This document shows positions 27,282 through 36,253 of a stretch of 64,000 nucleotides of DNA, one piece after another (within the stretch, counting starts at the first letter, position 1; each line of letters starts with the position of its first letter). Origin of the DNA: Bacillus sp. AFS073361 (GTDB lineage: Bacteria > Bacillota > Bacilli > Bacillales > Cytobacillaceae). A model generated the notes under the pieces. The model was not told the origin of the DNA. It ran no database searches and saw only the letters and a program-made list of their open reading frames with translations. The stretch spans positions 233,575 through 297,574 of the forward strand of contig NZ_NUZU01000039.1 of assembly GCF_002567005.1 (NCBI RefSeq). The letters run 5' to 3'. Both the position numbers and the translations under genes were made by a program.

Positions 27282-27989
27282 CTATCCAATTTTTCGTTCA
27301 AGATGTTTGATTGCCTGTTCCATTTCTTTCCTAGGATTCATCACCATCTCCCCATGGCCGACCGCAAGTAACTCTGGTTGGTAACCCACTAATTTCCGTG
27401 CGCTAGTCATGGCTGTTTCTTTACTCCAAGTACCAAAGGCTGGGAATGGAAACCATGGGACTATATCCCCTGCTACCGCCATTCCACCTCGTGTCTGCAA
27501 GGCATCCCCAGCAATCAACGCCTTTGTACGTAAATCTAAGAATGACATCGAGCCGGGTGTATGTCCTGGCGTTTCAATCGCGGTTAACGAACCAATCAAG
27601 TCGCCTTCCTTCAATAAAATACTAGCTCTCGTTTTTAATTTTTTCGGTACACCGCCTTTAATTGCGGTTTGCGCCTCATGAGGGTCAAGCGAACGATCAC
27701 CGTTCATTAGCCTATTGTCGCGAACCGAAATATACACCGGTACTGCGGGCAGCATTTCTTTTATTGAATCCAGCGCACCGACATGATCTTCATGAGCATG
27801 TGTCAGCACTATTTTGGTAATTGGCTTTCCAATCGATTCCGCGGCCTTCATAATTCCCTTCGTGCAAAAACCTAGTGCCGCATCAATTAACGTTAACCCA
27901 TCCTCTTCCTCCACCAAATAGCAGTTGACTGGAAAAACTCTTGCCATGAAAGTGACTTGATATAAATATCCATTTTTAATCATCCTCAT
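27282..27989 (-). CDS. Metallo-beta-lactamase-fold hydrolase
   Basis: 235 residues with the zinc-binding motif LTHAHEDHVGAL (His-x-His-x-Asp-His), the second-site His of ETPGHTPGSMSF, the bridging Asp of LIAGDAL and a late His in AVGHGEMV. The class covers hydrolysis of thioesters, lactones and other esters; the substrate is not decided here. It is the first gene of the TetR unit, so its expression probably responds to the TetR ligand, which may be its substrate. Confidence 0.9.
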   Translation of the reverse strand: MRMIKNGYLYQVTFMARVFPVNCYLVEEEDGLTLIDAALGFCTKGIMKAAESIGKPITKIVLTHAHEDHVGALDSIKEMLPAVPVYISVRDNRLMNGDRSLDPHEAQTAIKGGVPKKLKTRASILLKEGDLIGSLTAIETPGHTPGSMSFLDLRTKALIAGDALQTRGGMAVAGDIVPWFPFPAFGTWSKETAMTSARKLVGYQPELLAVGHGEMVMNPRKEMEQAIKHLERKIG

Positions 27990-28005
27990 CTGGCATATCC
28001 CCTTT

Positions 28006-28046
28006 AACTAATATCGTTAGTTTTATAATAACTAATACCATTAGTT
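28006..28046. promoter_or_regulatory. Twin TetR operators
   Basis: Two 17-bp palindromes with identical arms: AACTAATATCGTTAGTT at 28006-28022 and AACTAATACCATTAGTT at 28030-28046. Each has perfect 6-bp arms around a 5-bp core; the centres are 24 bp apart. They lie 17 bp upstream of the metallo-hydrolase start, where a repressor would block transcription. Confidence 0.8.
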
Positions 28047-28283
28047 TTATCAAGACCTTTTTTGGTAAAAATTTCAACTCTTACTTTAAAGCTATATTCA
28101 TCTCCTATACCAAAAAATACTAACGAAGCACTCCATGAAAAAGGATTGTTCGTTCAAAACTTGTTCAAAACTTTTTTACGAATATGTGAAATAGTGAACA
28201 TTTTACCCTAATTTCGAAATAAGTTTGTTATAGTAACAATGTAGAAAACAATTAACAAACTTTATAAACAAGGAGTGTTTCAC

Positions 28284-28793
28284 ATGGTAGTAAATTGGTT
28301 AAGAGAAAACAAAGTTGCCGCAGGAATTTTAACAGTCCTCCGCCTATATATCGGTTATTCTTGGTTAACAGCAGGGTACCACAAATTAGCAGGTGGCTTC
28401 GATGCCTCTGGATTCTTAAAAGGAGCCATCGCTAATCCCGTAAAAGGACCTGACGGCAGCGTAGTTTATGGCTGGTATGTTGATTTCTTACAACACTTTG
28501 CATTACCAAACGTTGATATTTTTAACACAATCGTTCCACTTGGCGAGTTTTTAGTTGGACTTGGACTAATTCTTGGATGCTTAACAACTGCTGCAATGTT
28601 CTTTGGTCTTGTGATGAATTTCTCTTTCTTCTTAGCAGGAACTGTATCTCATATTCCAACTGACCTTTTCATTGGAGCAATTATTCTATTCGCTGGTTAT
28701 AATGCCGGCCGCATCGGTCTTGATCGTTGGGTAATCCCATTCATTCGTAAAACAGCTATTGGAGGTAATAAATCCGTAAAACACAACGTTTAA
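28284..28793 (+). CDS. DoxX-family membrane protein
   Basis: 169 residues with four hydrophobic segments. The first carries the DoxX signature LRLYIGYSWLTAGYHKLAGGF, followed by VPLGEFLVGLGLILGCLT and FIGAIILFAGYNAGRIGLDRW. DoxX relatives take part in quinone- or thiol-linked redox reactions; partners are not encoded here. ATG at 28284 is preceded by AAGGAG with 8-base spacing; the GTG three codons earlier is too close to it. A short inverted repeat TTGTTA-TAG-TAACAA lies at 28225-28239 upstream. Confidence 0.85.
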   Translation: MVVNWLRENKVAAGILTVLRLYIGYSWLTAGYHKLAGGFDASGFLKGAIANPVKGPDGSVVYGWYVDFLQHFALPNVDIFNTIVPLGEFLVGLGLILGCLTTAAMFFGLVMNFSFFLAGTVSHIPTDLFIGAIILFAGYNAGRIGLDRWVIPFIRKTAIGGNKSVKHNV

Positions 28794-28801
28794 ACCAAAC
28801 A

Positions 28802-28848
28802 AAAAGCGACGCCAATCTTGGGCATTATGCCAGATTGCGTCGCTTTAT
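28802..28848. terminator. Terminator after the DoxX gene
   Basis: AAAGCGACGCCAATC and GATTGCGTCGCTTTATT form a stem of about 14 bp with one mismatch. It separates the DoxX gene from the convergent small membrane gene. Confidence 0.85.
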
Positions 28849-28850
28849 TA

Positions 28851-29072
28851 TTAATAGCTATTATCCTCTTCTAAACTTTCCTTGTTCACGTACCAATTGG
28901 TTACTTGTGTAAGAATAGCAAAGACGAAAAAGAAATTCATAGCCCAGACATTTATGAATGGAGCTATGCCGCCAAACTCAATGGTCTCAAGGCCTTTGAG
29001 ATTCATGACAATCATCGATTCGATAAAAATAAGCACAAAACCCACTACACCAGCAATAGCCGCCCTAATCAT
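28851..29072 (-). CDS. Small two-helix membrane protein
   Basis: 73 residues: helix one AAIAGVVGFVLIFIESMIVMNL, a short loop, helix two FINVWAMNFFFVFAILTQVTNW, then an acidic tail. The start at 29072 is fixed by GGGGGAAGACAT directly upstream; an 84-residue in-frame upstream extension has no ribosome site and no similarity to coding sequence. Family not recognised. Confidence 0.65.
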   Translation of the reverse strand: MIRAAIAGVVGFVLIFIESMIVMNLKGLETIEFGGIAPFINVWAMNFFFVFAILTQVTNWYVNKESLEEDNSY

Positions 29073-29445
29073 ATGTCTTCCCCCTGAAAAATTATTTTGT
29101 ATGTAAATTCGATAAATGTATTTTGACAATTTTGTGAACACCTTACTTTTATTATATTGCAAAAAAAGGGAATAACAACACCCGGTAAGAAAAAAATTTA
29201 TCCACCAACAAACGGCGCAATTTTTATAAATATTCGCTAGTTTAATAGTATCGAGTAAAAATATGGGGAGAAATTTAGATTTCAAATTTTTATAAGTATA
29301 TGCCATCTTAACTACATTGCACATATAAAATCTTCACAACTTCCACACAAGTTCCACCTAAATTCTACATAAGTTTTTCATATGATTAACTCAAGTTAAT
29401 ACGGAAATGGTTTGAAGAACTCATTTCTTAAAACTTCCCATTATT

Positions 29446-29474
29446 GGATTGGTGCCTGACACCAATCCTTTTTT
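29446..29474 (+). terminator. Orphan hairpin with T tract containing the GTGCCTGACAC motif
   Basis: GGATTGGTG-CCTGA-CACCAATCC is followed by eight T on the plus strand, a classical terminator shape. No plus-strand gene precedes it. Its centre is one copy of the dispersed GGTGCCTGACACC motif. Confidence 0.6.
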
Positions 29475-29489
29475 TTGCTCAAAGAAAAA

Positions 29490-29520
29490 GTCAGCCATCC
29501 CCTTTTATGATGGCTGACCT
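29490..29520 (-). terminator. Terminator of the protease gene
   Basis: On the minus strand GTCAGCCATC and GATGGCTGAC make a 10-bp perfect stem with a 9-base loop followed by TTTTTCTTT. Confidence 0.9.
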
Positions 29521-29530
29521 CTTTCTTTTC

Positions 29531-31162
29531 TTAGTTTACTCCTACTTGTGTCCAAGCGGATTTAACGGCATTGTATTGTGTGCTGCCTGATCCATAAAGG
29601 TCAGCTGCTGCAGCAAGGAGCGCTGCACGTGCCCCACTAAAATTACTTGTTGGAGTCAAATAAACTGTAAGTGCACGATAGTAGATTTTTTCAGCCACAG
29701 CTGTCCCTAGACTTGAAATCGTTAAATAGGCTGCCTTATTCGGAATTCCGCTGTTTGTGTGAACGCCGCCATTATCAGATGTTGTATTTACGTATCCGCT
29801 CATATTATCTGGCTGTCCATAAAGTTTAGGATTGGACAGGCTGCGAAGTGCATCACCAGCTGTATTCGGCGTGTAAACATCTTCCCCCATTAAATAATCA
29901 CCTTTATCAAGAAACACCCCGAATGTGTCAGAAATGGACTCATTTAAGGCACCCGATTGATATTGGTACTGTAACCCAGCTGTTCTTTCCGTAACCGCAT
30001 GGGTTAATTCATGGGCTACAACATCAAGAGCACCTGACAGCGAACGGAAGGTTTTTCCATCCCCATCTCCATAAACCATTTGTGATCCATTCCAGAAGGC
30101 GTTGTTGTAATTTCTACCATAGTGGACAGTGGAGCGAAGAGTGGCTCCATTATTATCAAAACTATTTCTATTAAATGTATTCTTATAATAATCATAAACA
30201 ACACCGGCATAGTAGTGTGCATCTACATCGGCTCGCTGTCCGGTAGCGTTGAAATTATTATCAGCATCCACTGTATAATTACCAGGTAATCGGGATTGAT
30301 TTGCTGCCGTTCTTGTTTCAATGACACCCGTCATCGGCTTAGTAATATCATATAAATAGTAAGTTCCGCTTGAGTAGTAGGTGTTTATTGTTTTCGTATC
30401 CCCAAGGACACCTACTCCTGTTCCATCAGCCACCGCATTATAGGACTTTAAGATATTCCCGTTGACAGCATCCACATAAACAACCCAATTAGCAGGGTAT
30501 GGCTGAATAAATTGGAGATTTGTTTTGTAAGCCAGATTAAATTGATCGCCATTCTTATAAACTACTAATTCAGCCTTTTCAACGGTATCCTCTACCTTTT
30601 TACCGGTAGGACCATCCTCGGCATTGGTTAGGGTTTCTGCTTTTGTTACTGTAATAGATTTCCAAGACTTATCGAGAGCAGCATCCTTCGATAGCTGAGC
30701 TTTTAATGCGCCCTTGAAATAGGAAGATGCTTCTGGAAATACATCTCCATTCACTGCCGTAACAATTCCATTTTTATCGGTATGGACCTTAAACTGTGCT
30801 CCATCCACCGGAATCCCCTGAACCGATTGAACAAAATAATAGTGCTTGCTGCCAAGTTCGTCCGTCTGAACATCTAGTAAAGTTAAATCTTTAGCTGTAT
30901 CTAATTGATATAGCTCTTTATTTTCTTTTAAAAATTGCTTAATGGCATCTTTATCTTTATAGGCTTTGGTAGATAACTTTCCATGAACAAAGGATGGTAC
31001 CTTTTGACCTTGTTTCCAATGAACCTTTGCATCCTGACCAAACTGCATTGCATCTTTCTGAACCGTAACATTATACAGTTCAGTTTTTGCTGCAGCCGTT
31101 ATTGGCAGCACAGACCCCACTGTTAATCCCAATGCTAATACTAGTGATGTTCTCTTTTTCAT
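29531..31162 (-). CDS. Thermolysin-like neutral metalloprotease (M4), secreted
   Basis: Extracellular zinc endopeptidase made as a preproprotein of 543 residues. The signal peptide is KKR plus LVLALGLTVGSVLPITAAA. The propeptide (FTP and PepSY-like parts, to about residue 220) is followed by the catalytic domain: zinc motif VAHELTHAVTE with His/His and Glu base, third ligand Glu in GALNESISD, and the active-site His in DNGGVHTNSGIPNKA. Start chosen at the ATG nine bases after AGGAGG, not the TTG two codons earlier. It stands alone with its own terminator; degradative-enzyme control would be typical. Confidence 0.95.
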   Translation of the reverse strand: MKKRTSLVLALGLTVGSVLPITAAAKTELYNVTVQKDAMQFGQDAKVHWKQGQKVPSFVHGKLSTKAYKDKDAIKQFLKENKELYQLDTAKDLTLLDVQTDELGSKHYYFVQSVQGIPVDGAQFKVHTDKNGIVTAVNGDVFPEASSYFKGALKAQLSKDAALDKSWKSITVTKAETLTNAEDGPTGKKVEDTVEKAELVVYKNGDQFNLAYKTNLQFIQPYPANWVVYVDAVNGNILKSYNAVADGTGVGVLGDTKTINTYYSSGTYYLYDITKPMTGVIETRTAANQSRLPGNYTVDADNNFNATGQRADVDAHYYAGVVYDYYKNTFNRNSFDNNGATLRSTVHYGRNYNNAFWNGSQMVYGDGDGKTFRSLSGALDVVAHELTHAVTERTAGLQYQYQSGALNESISDTFGVFLDKGDYLMGEDVYTPNTAGDALRSLSNPKLYGQPDNMSGYVNTTSDNGGVHTNSGIPNKAAYLTISSLGTAVAEKIYYRALTVYLTPTSNFSGARAALLAAAADLYGSGSTQYNAVKSAWTQVGVN

Positions 31163-31587
31163 CGCCAACCGCCTCCTAATTTCTCTTTGTATAGAATTTT
31201 CAAAATAATCATAACACGGTGAATCTATTAGGATAATTGGGAAAAAGTAGGGGACATGGTGTCAGGCACTAACGAAAGTACTAACGAAAAATAAACTATT
31301 CTATTAAAAATCCCAACGCTAGGTTCTCAAAAGCGTTGGGAAAATTTTATTATTTATTTTTTCGGGGGTCTAAACTTTTATTTTATTTTTTGTAACTTTT
31401 TATATAGGGATTAAACATTAATTTAAGTTACTCTTTTCATAATATGAATTGATAATAATAATCTATTCGGTATTAGAATCCACTAAATAAAAACATACTA
31501 TTACCAATAATAAACAACAAAATGTATTTTCGAGTGCTAAAAAAAATAGTAGAATAATCCTATACAACATTGAGGAGTAGATTACTC
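31163..31587. other. Intergenic region between protease and sensor kinase
   Basis: Divergent promoter region, AT-rich. It contains one GGTGTCAGGCAC motif copy at 31258-31269 beside a short direct repeat (CTAACGAAA, twice), and a stem CCCAACGCT/AGCGTTGGG at 31312-31340 with no gene ending into it. No supported gene. Confidence 0.5.
31312..31345. terminator. Orphan terminator-like hairpin
   Basis: CCCAACGCT and AGCGTTGGG form a 9-bp perfect stem with an 11-base loop; on the minus strand five T follow. No gene on either strand leads into it. Confidence 0.5.
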
Positions 31588-33099
31588 TTGGTTTTCATTC
31601 GCGTTCTATCGTCAATTCTAAAAAATAAATTTCTACTTTATCTACTTCTCACTTTGATTCCCGCTTTAGCCGCTAGTTCGGTGTTAGCCCAACACCAAGT
31701 AAAAATTTTGGAAGCACAAAATAAAAATAAAGCCGCACGATATGCCACCTTCCACACAATGAATATAGAAAATTTATTTAACGAAACGGTTGGCCGATTA
31801 GAAATGCTCGCAACTTCACTTAAGTATCAGAACACCAACCTATCTAATTTGGAAACAGTGCTTCGAGAAACAAAAGGGAAGGATCCTCGTCTATCTGGTT
31901 TCTTTTGGACAAATAGCCAAGGTGACTTATTAATTAGTACGAATACAAATTCTAAAAATGTGAATGTAAACGATCAACCTTATTTTCAACATGCCATCCA
32001 GACAGAGAAAACAAGTTTTTCGGACGTACATATTGGCCGGGTTACAGGCAGGCAAATCATCACAATTGCTACTCCGATTGTCGATCATGGAAAAGTGCAG
32101 GGTGTGCTTGTTGCCAGTTTACGGACAGATAAAATTGAAGCAGCCATTAAAAACCTGGTTAATGGCGAAATGGTCATTATCACCGATGATTCAAACAAGA
32201 TTTTATTTAAAGCGGGTTCCCTACCTGAAAAGGACTCGGTAAAATCCAGTATGAAAATAGCCAATGTTAATTGGAAAATATCCGTCTTTGTCCAATCGGA
32301 AAATGAACTAGCTTTTTGGAAATCGTTTGTTAAATATTTGATGATTTTTTTAACCATTTCCAATATCGTCTTTTTATGGGCTCAATACTTTCTTTTGAAA
32401 AAGAAAGTACAAAGGGAAAATGCGCAAACGGAACATCATAAACTAGAATTAATCGGGAAACTTGCGGCAAGCACAGCTCATGAAATCCGGAATCCATTAA
32501 CCGGAATAAAAGGATTAATAAAACTTTTAAGCGAGGAATATCACGATCAGAAAGCCCAATCCTATTTCAAAGTAATTCAAACAGAAATCGATCGAATCAA
32601 TGGTATTGTTAGTGAATTGCTTGTACTAGGAAAACCCACTGCTCATACGCTTAAAATTGATAATGTTAATACCATTCTGACAGAAATCGAGCCGATCATT
32701 CATTCCGAGGCTAATTTTATGAATGTGGAGTTAATCATTAATTACTCTAAGGAAAATCTACCCGTTTCTTGTGTCAAAGATCAGTTAAAGCAAGTCATTC
32801 TTAATTTAACAAAGAACTCGTTGCAAGCCATGCCTTTTGGAGGAAAACTTTCTATCACACTTGAGGAACAGGCAGAACACTGTTTAATTACCGTCACTGA
32901 TAACGGAGTGGGAATGCAGCAAGATCAAATCAACCAAGCATTTAACCCATTCTTCACACTCAAGAAAGATGGATCTGGCTTAGGATTAACTGTTTGCAAA
33001 CGGATTATTGACTCCTATGGCGGGAAGATTTCAATCCACAGTATTCCAAATGAAGGAACACAAGTCATCATTACACTCCCATTGGTATTCAACCAATAG
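31588..33099 (+). CDS. Orphan sensor histidine kinase (sporulation-kinase-like)
   Basis: Membrane sensor of 503 residues. Helix one is near residues 14-34, followed by an extracellular Cache domain (DPRLSGFFWTNSQGDLL, DQPYFQHAIQTEKTSFSDV, GVLVASLRTDKI), helix two near 255-275, a HisKA domain with phospho-His in STAHEIRNPLTGIKGLIKLL, and an HATPase domain (NLTKNSLQAM, DNGVGM, GSGLGLTVCKRI). The HEIRNPLT wording resembles Spo0A phosphorelay kinases. No regulator gene adjoins it. The start is TTG at 31588, ten bases after GAGGAG; an earlier TTG at 31570 overlaps that site. Confidence 0.88.
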   Translation: MVFIRVLSSILKNKFLLYLLLTLIPALAASSVLAQHQVKILEAQNKNKAARYATFHTMNIENLFNETVGRLEMLATSLKYQNTNLSNLETVLRETKGKDPRLSGFFWTNSQGDLLISTNTNSKNVNVNDQPYFQHAIQTEKTSFSDVHIGRVTGRQIITIATPIVDHGKVQGVLVASLRTDKIEAAIKNLVNGEMVIITDDSNKILFKAGSLPEKDSVKSSMKIANVNWKISVFVQSENELAFWKSFVKYLMIFLTISNIVFLWAQYFLLKKKVQRENAQTEHHKLELIGKLAASTAHEIRNPLTGIKGLIKLLSEEYHDQKAQSYFKVIQTEIDRINGIVSELLVLGKPTAHTLKIDNVNTILTEIEPIIHSEANFMNVELIINYSKENLPVSCVKDQLKQVILNLTKNSLQAMPFGGKLSITLEEQAEHCLITVTDNGVGMQQDQINQAFNPFFTLKKDGSGLGLTVCKRIIDSYGGKISIHSIPNEGTQVIITLPLVFNQ

Positions 33100-33106
33100 G
33101 CGTAAA

Positions 33107-33138
33107 AAAGCTGCCCTCGAAAACAGGGCAGCTTTAAA
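33107..33138 (+). terminator. Terminator after the orphan kinase
   Basis: AAAGCTGCCCT and AGGGCAGCTTT form an 11-bp perfect stem with a 7-base loop, directly after the kinase stop. Confidence 0.8.
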
Positions 33139-33176
33139 AATAAACAAAATGGGTGTCAGGCACCATGTGCATTCTT

Positions 33177-34421
33177 TTATACTTCCTCACTCTTGTTTAA
33201 AAGATTAACGGAATTCTTGAAGAGTGGAATGAGAATAATTACCCCCACGATAAATAGCAGGGCCGATAATTCGTACATGGTTACCAAAGAAGTGGTTTTC
33301 TTCAGCCATCCGCTCGCTGTCATGGTAATAACCATTGTCCCCATAAACATAGGGTTTAATATGCCATTGACTCGACCGATAAAAGCTTCTTCTGTGTTTT
33401 TCAATATCATTGTATTAATCCCAATGTGAATACAAGGCATAAACAAACCGCTAATGAATTGCGCGGTCAATGTCAGCCACAATTGTTCTGATAGCCCCAT
33501 CGCGAAAAATCCTAGTGCCGAAGCGCTCATTCCAATGGCAAGCAAGATTTGTGGAGGAGTCTTTTTGGCTAACCCCATCGTGAGTCCACCACCTAAAATC
33601 ATCCCCGCTCCAAAAGCTGCCATCAACCATTGCAGATCCTCTTTTGGTAAACCAAGTCTTTCTGTAATAAGGAAAACAGATAGTGGCTGCGTCAGTCCCA
33701 GCCCTAGACCTGCTGCCGCAAAACAGCCACCTAGCAAGGTCAGCGCTCGACTGTTCCAAACATAACGGAATCCTGCCTTCATTTCGTCCATAAGTGTCGT
33801 TTTAACAGGGCCTTCCTCAATTTCTCTGTCAGGTGGAAGCATAAATAGAGTCGCTGCCGAAAGCATAAAGGCAATCCCCATAATCGCAATCGCTGCATTT
33901 ATACCGTAATGCTGATACACAAAAGTTCCAATAATCGGACCTAAAATCATAAAGAGCGCAAACACCGTTTGGTACATCGACATCCCCATTTGAATTAGTT
34001 CTTCTTTTACATGAAGCTTAAAAAGTTTCATTCCAGAAGGCTGTGAAAACTGTGAAAGGATCGATGACACGAGAGTTGCAAAGAAAATGACCTTCCAGCC
34101 CCCAAATACCAGTGTTAACAAAACAATAAAGATAGACACCGCACTGAGGAAATCGCACCAAATCATCGTCCGTCTCGGCCGCCACCTATCAGCAAAAGTC
34201 CCTCCAATAAAGGAAAAAAGAAAGATTGGTGCGAATTCTGCAACTGAAATCAGTGAGACTGCAACGGGATCTTCATTTGTTTTCTCAATCACAAATAATA
34301 AAATGGAGTAGTTACGTACCCAAATACCGATTTGCAAGAATAACGTAGAGAGCAAGATTGTGCGTATGACACGATTCCTAAATAAGTCCCCCATGGTAAT
34401 GTTTGATTTTGTTTCTTCCAT
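33177..34421 (-). CDS. MFS exporter (macrolide-efflux/MFS_3-like)
   Basis: 414 residues with twelve hydrophobic segments. The loop between helices two and three reads GGTFADRWRPRRTMIW, the MFS motif A form. The start ATG follows GAGGAGG and eight T; the earlier in-frame start overlaps that site. Substrate unknown; the family includes macrolide and siderophore exporters. The 100 bases upstream fold into a complex leader (34447-34540), suggesting attenuation-type control as in antibiotic efflux genes. Confidence 0.88.
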   Translation of the reverse strand: MEETKSNITMGDLFRNRVIRTILLSTLFLQIGIWVRNYSILLFVIEKTNEDPVAVSLISVAEFAPIFLFSFIGGTFADRWRPRRTMIWCDFLSAVSIFIVLLTLVFGGWKVIFFATLVSSILSQFSQPSGMKLFKLHVKEELIQMGMSMYQTVFALFMILGPIIGTFVYQHYGINAAIAIMGIAFMLSAATLFMLPPDREIEEGPVKTTLMDEMKAGFRYVWNSRALTLLGGCFAAAGLGLGLTQPLSVFLITERLGLPKEDLQWLMAAFGAGMILGGGLTMGLAKKTPPQILLAIGMSASALGFFAMGLSEQLWLTLTAQFISGLFMPCIHIGINTMILKNTEEAFIGRVNGILNPMFMGTMVITMTASGWLKKTTSLVTMYELSALLFIVGVIILIPLFKNSVNLLNKSEEV

Positions 34422-34446
34422 AAAAAAAACCTCCTCATCCAATTAT

Positions 34447-34540
34447 CTGGACAGGAGGTACTTATGTAGCAAAAGGGCACAGTACACCAAGTACCTTTTA
34501 CTCCCTTTTGTCTATAAAAGCCCGCACTAACCCTATCCAG
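34447..34540 (-). promoter_or_regulatory. Structured 5' leader of the MFS gene (candidate attenuator)
   Basis: On the minus strand CTGGATAGG (34540-34532) pairs with CCTGTCCAG (34455-34447), enclosing CAAAAGGG (34510-34503) that can pair with CCCTTTTG (34477-34470), and GGTACTT (34495-34489) that can pair with AAGTACC (34463-34457). The last two pairings cross each other, so they form either a pseudoknot or two alternative folds. A short reading frame starts at 34480 (MPFCYISTSCPDNW) inside the structure. No match to a riboswitch class I know. Confidence 0.45.
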
Positions 34541-34921
34541 AAATATGTTCGTTTAATTATCCGAATTTTTTTCTTTTAATAGGTTTAGTGAATCATTGGC
34601 CTTATGGTCACCCTTTCAATTATCGTATTCTCCATACTACTCGATTCAACTCGAAGAATCAATAGCGAAGTTTGTCAAACGGTGTATACCAATGAAAATC
34701 ACCTGAACCCCTTATTAGTTTAGGTAAATCCAAGATATTCTAAACTAATAGGATCAATAAAATTAATATACCTATAGATACCTTTTAGTCTTCAAGTCTT
34801 GTTATTTGATTATATCTAACTCCTTCTTAATCATACTTTGTCGCAGTTTCGAATATAGTTCAACGAATCCGATGAAAATTATGGTAAATTTTAAATAGAA
34901 AAAAAATGAAAGTAGGCGGCT
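34541..34921. other. Intergenic region between MFS leader and esterase
   Basis: AT-rich divergent region. The only structure I see is the inverted repeat TATTAGTTTAG (34713-34723) and CTAAACTAATA (34740-34750), 11-bp arms with a 16-base loop and no T tract. No supported gene. Confidence 0.5.
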
Positions 34922-35698
34922 ATGGTGTTAGAAAAATTCCCTGTTTATATGAGCTCTTTTAAACAAGAACGACTGATTAGAGTATACCTGCCTAGTAGTT
35001 ACAGAGAGGAAAATAAAAGATTCCCAGTCTTATATATGCATGACGGACAAAATGTTTTTGAAGATGAAGGGGCCATCAAAGGGGTATCTTTAGGAATGAA
35101 AGATTACTTGGATAAGCATGGGCTTGAGATCATTGTCGTTGCGATTGATCTAAATCCTGAGGGGGAGGAACGAGTCAATGAATACTGTCCATGGGGTCAT
35201 GGAGAGGTAAGCAAACAAATCTTAGGATACGCCAGTCCATCTGGCGGCCGCGGTGAAGAATATATTGATTTTATTGTGAACGAGCTGAAACCGTTAATTG
35301 ATGAGAAGTACCGTACCATTCAAAATCATACATCGATGGCTGGAATATCATTGGGTGGATTAATCTCCACCTATGCAGCCTGCCGTTATCCGCATATTTT
35401 TAAAAGAATCGCAGCTTTATCACCTGGATTTTATCGAAATCAAGAGGAAATTGAAAACCTGTTAAGAACATCAGACTTATCTAAAATCGAAAAGTTTTAT
35501 ATGGATTTTGGCACAAGAGAAGTTGGTGCAGATGAAGAAATGAATCAAGTTTTCCTTGACCTTACCAATCGTGTATACGAAATATTGAATGAAAAAATAC
35601 ACGATTTTCACTTTCAGCTTGTCGAGGATGCGGAACATGCTTATCCATTCTTTAGAAAAAGAATTCCGGCCGTACTCTCCTACATATTTTCAGATTAA
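34922..35698 (+). CDS. Esterase of the esterase-D/enterochelin-esterase-like family
   Basis: 258-residue alpha/beta hydrolase (PF00756 type) without signal peptide. The N-terminal RVYLPSSYREENKRFPVLYMHDGQNVF and the nucleophile elbow MAGISLGGLIS (Ser in GxSxG) are diagnostic. The acidic residue probably lies in YMDFGTRE and the His in EDAEHAYPFF near the end. The family covers siderophore esterases and carbohydrate or lipid esterases; nothing nearby decides the substrate. Confidence 0.85.
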   Translation: MVLEKFPVYMSSFKQERLIRVYLPSSYREENKRFPVLYMHDGQNVFEDEGAIKGVSLGMKDYLDKHGLEIIVVAIDLNPEGEERVNEYCPWGHGEVSKQILGYASPSGGRGEEYIDFIVNELKPLIDEKYRTIQNHTSMAGISLGGLISTYAACRYPHIFKRIAALSPGFYRNQEEIENLLRTSDLSKIEKFYMDFGTREVGADEEMNQVFLDLTNRVYEILNEKIHDFHFQLVEDAEHAYPFFRKRIPAVLSYIFSD

Positions 35699-35719
35699 TA
35701 CGAAGAAGTACGAAAAGAA

Positions 35720-35764
35720 GGGTGTCAGGCACCATGTGAAAAATTCACATAGTGCCTGACACCC
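35720..35764. repeat. Long palindrome built from two GGTGTCAGGCACC copies
   Basis: GGGTGTCAGGCACCATGTGAA, loop AAA, then TTCACATAGTGCCTGACACCC: 21-bp arms with a single mismatch. It lies between convergent genes ending at 35698 and 35777 and may serve as a bidirectional terminator, though it lacks a T tract. Confidence 0.85.
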
Positions 35765-35776
35765 AATATAACCCAA

Positions 35777-36253
35777 TTAGAATGGTTTTAAGATCATCAA
35801 GCTGATGATGATTAAAAAGATGATATTTTCCAGGTTTTCAAATTGGAAGAGTATTTTTGATAAACGCCAATATTCCGCTGGGATTTCTTCGCCTTTATGA
35901 GATTCTAAAAGTGCTTTTACTGGTTTTGACCTAGGTGATAGGACAAGCGGACCAATGGCAAGGGCCGCCAAAAAAAGAATCAGACTGGTTACATACCAAC
36001 CCATCTTAAATAGGCTTGGGTTAAGGAGCCCCATACTTAACCCTGTAATTAATAAAAGCGTGCCGCCAATCATGACAAAAATGTGCAACTTATGTCTAAT
36101 CTTATAGGAATGTCTTAATTCGGTCATGTTTTTTCCAGATTTAACCACGGTTGTTAATATGAATCCCGGCCCCATCCCTAGGATGGCTGAAAAAATATGT
36201 ATGAAAACAAGGATTTTATAGATAGTAATCAATTGCTGCCAACCTCCATTCAC
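35777..36253 (-). CDS. DUF2269-like integral membrane protein
   Basis: 158 residues, four hydrophobic segments. The opening helix ILVFIHIFSAILGMGPGFILT with the HIFSAILG pattern, and the central LHIFVMIGGTLLLITGLSMG, are typical of DUF2269 proteins, whose role is unknown. A conserved His in each of the first two helices may bind a cofactor. Single gene. Confidence 0.7.
   Translation of the reverse strand: MNGGWQQLITIYKILVFIHIFSAILGMGPGFILTTVVKSGKNMTELRHSYKIRHKLHIFVMIGGTLLLITGLSMGLLNPSLFKMGWYVTSLILFLAALAIGPLVLSPRSKPVKALLESHKGEEIPAEYWRLSKILFQFENLENIIFLIIISLMILKPF

Larger units (their letters stand above)
29073..29530. other. Intergenic region with terminators only
   Basis: AT-rich sequence between the small membrane gene and the protease gene, both on the minus strand. 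It holds the plus-oriented hairpin at 29446-29474 and the protease terminator at 29490. I see no supported gene, operator or RNA in 29073-29440. Confidence 0.5.

Noticed and set aside
29073..29324. 84-residue N-terminal extension of the small membrane protein
   Set aside because: The strong GGGGGAAG site at the internal ATG and the AT-rich, non-conserved-looking extension favour the short form.
33451..33765. Overlapping frames of about 100 residues within the MFS gene
   Set aside because: They are shadows of the MFS coding sequence in other frames.
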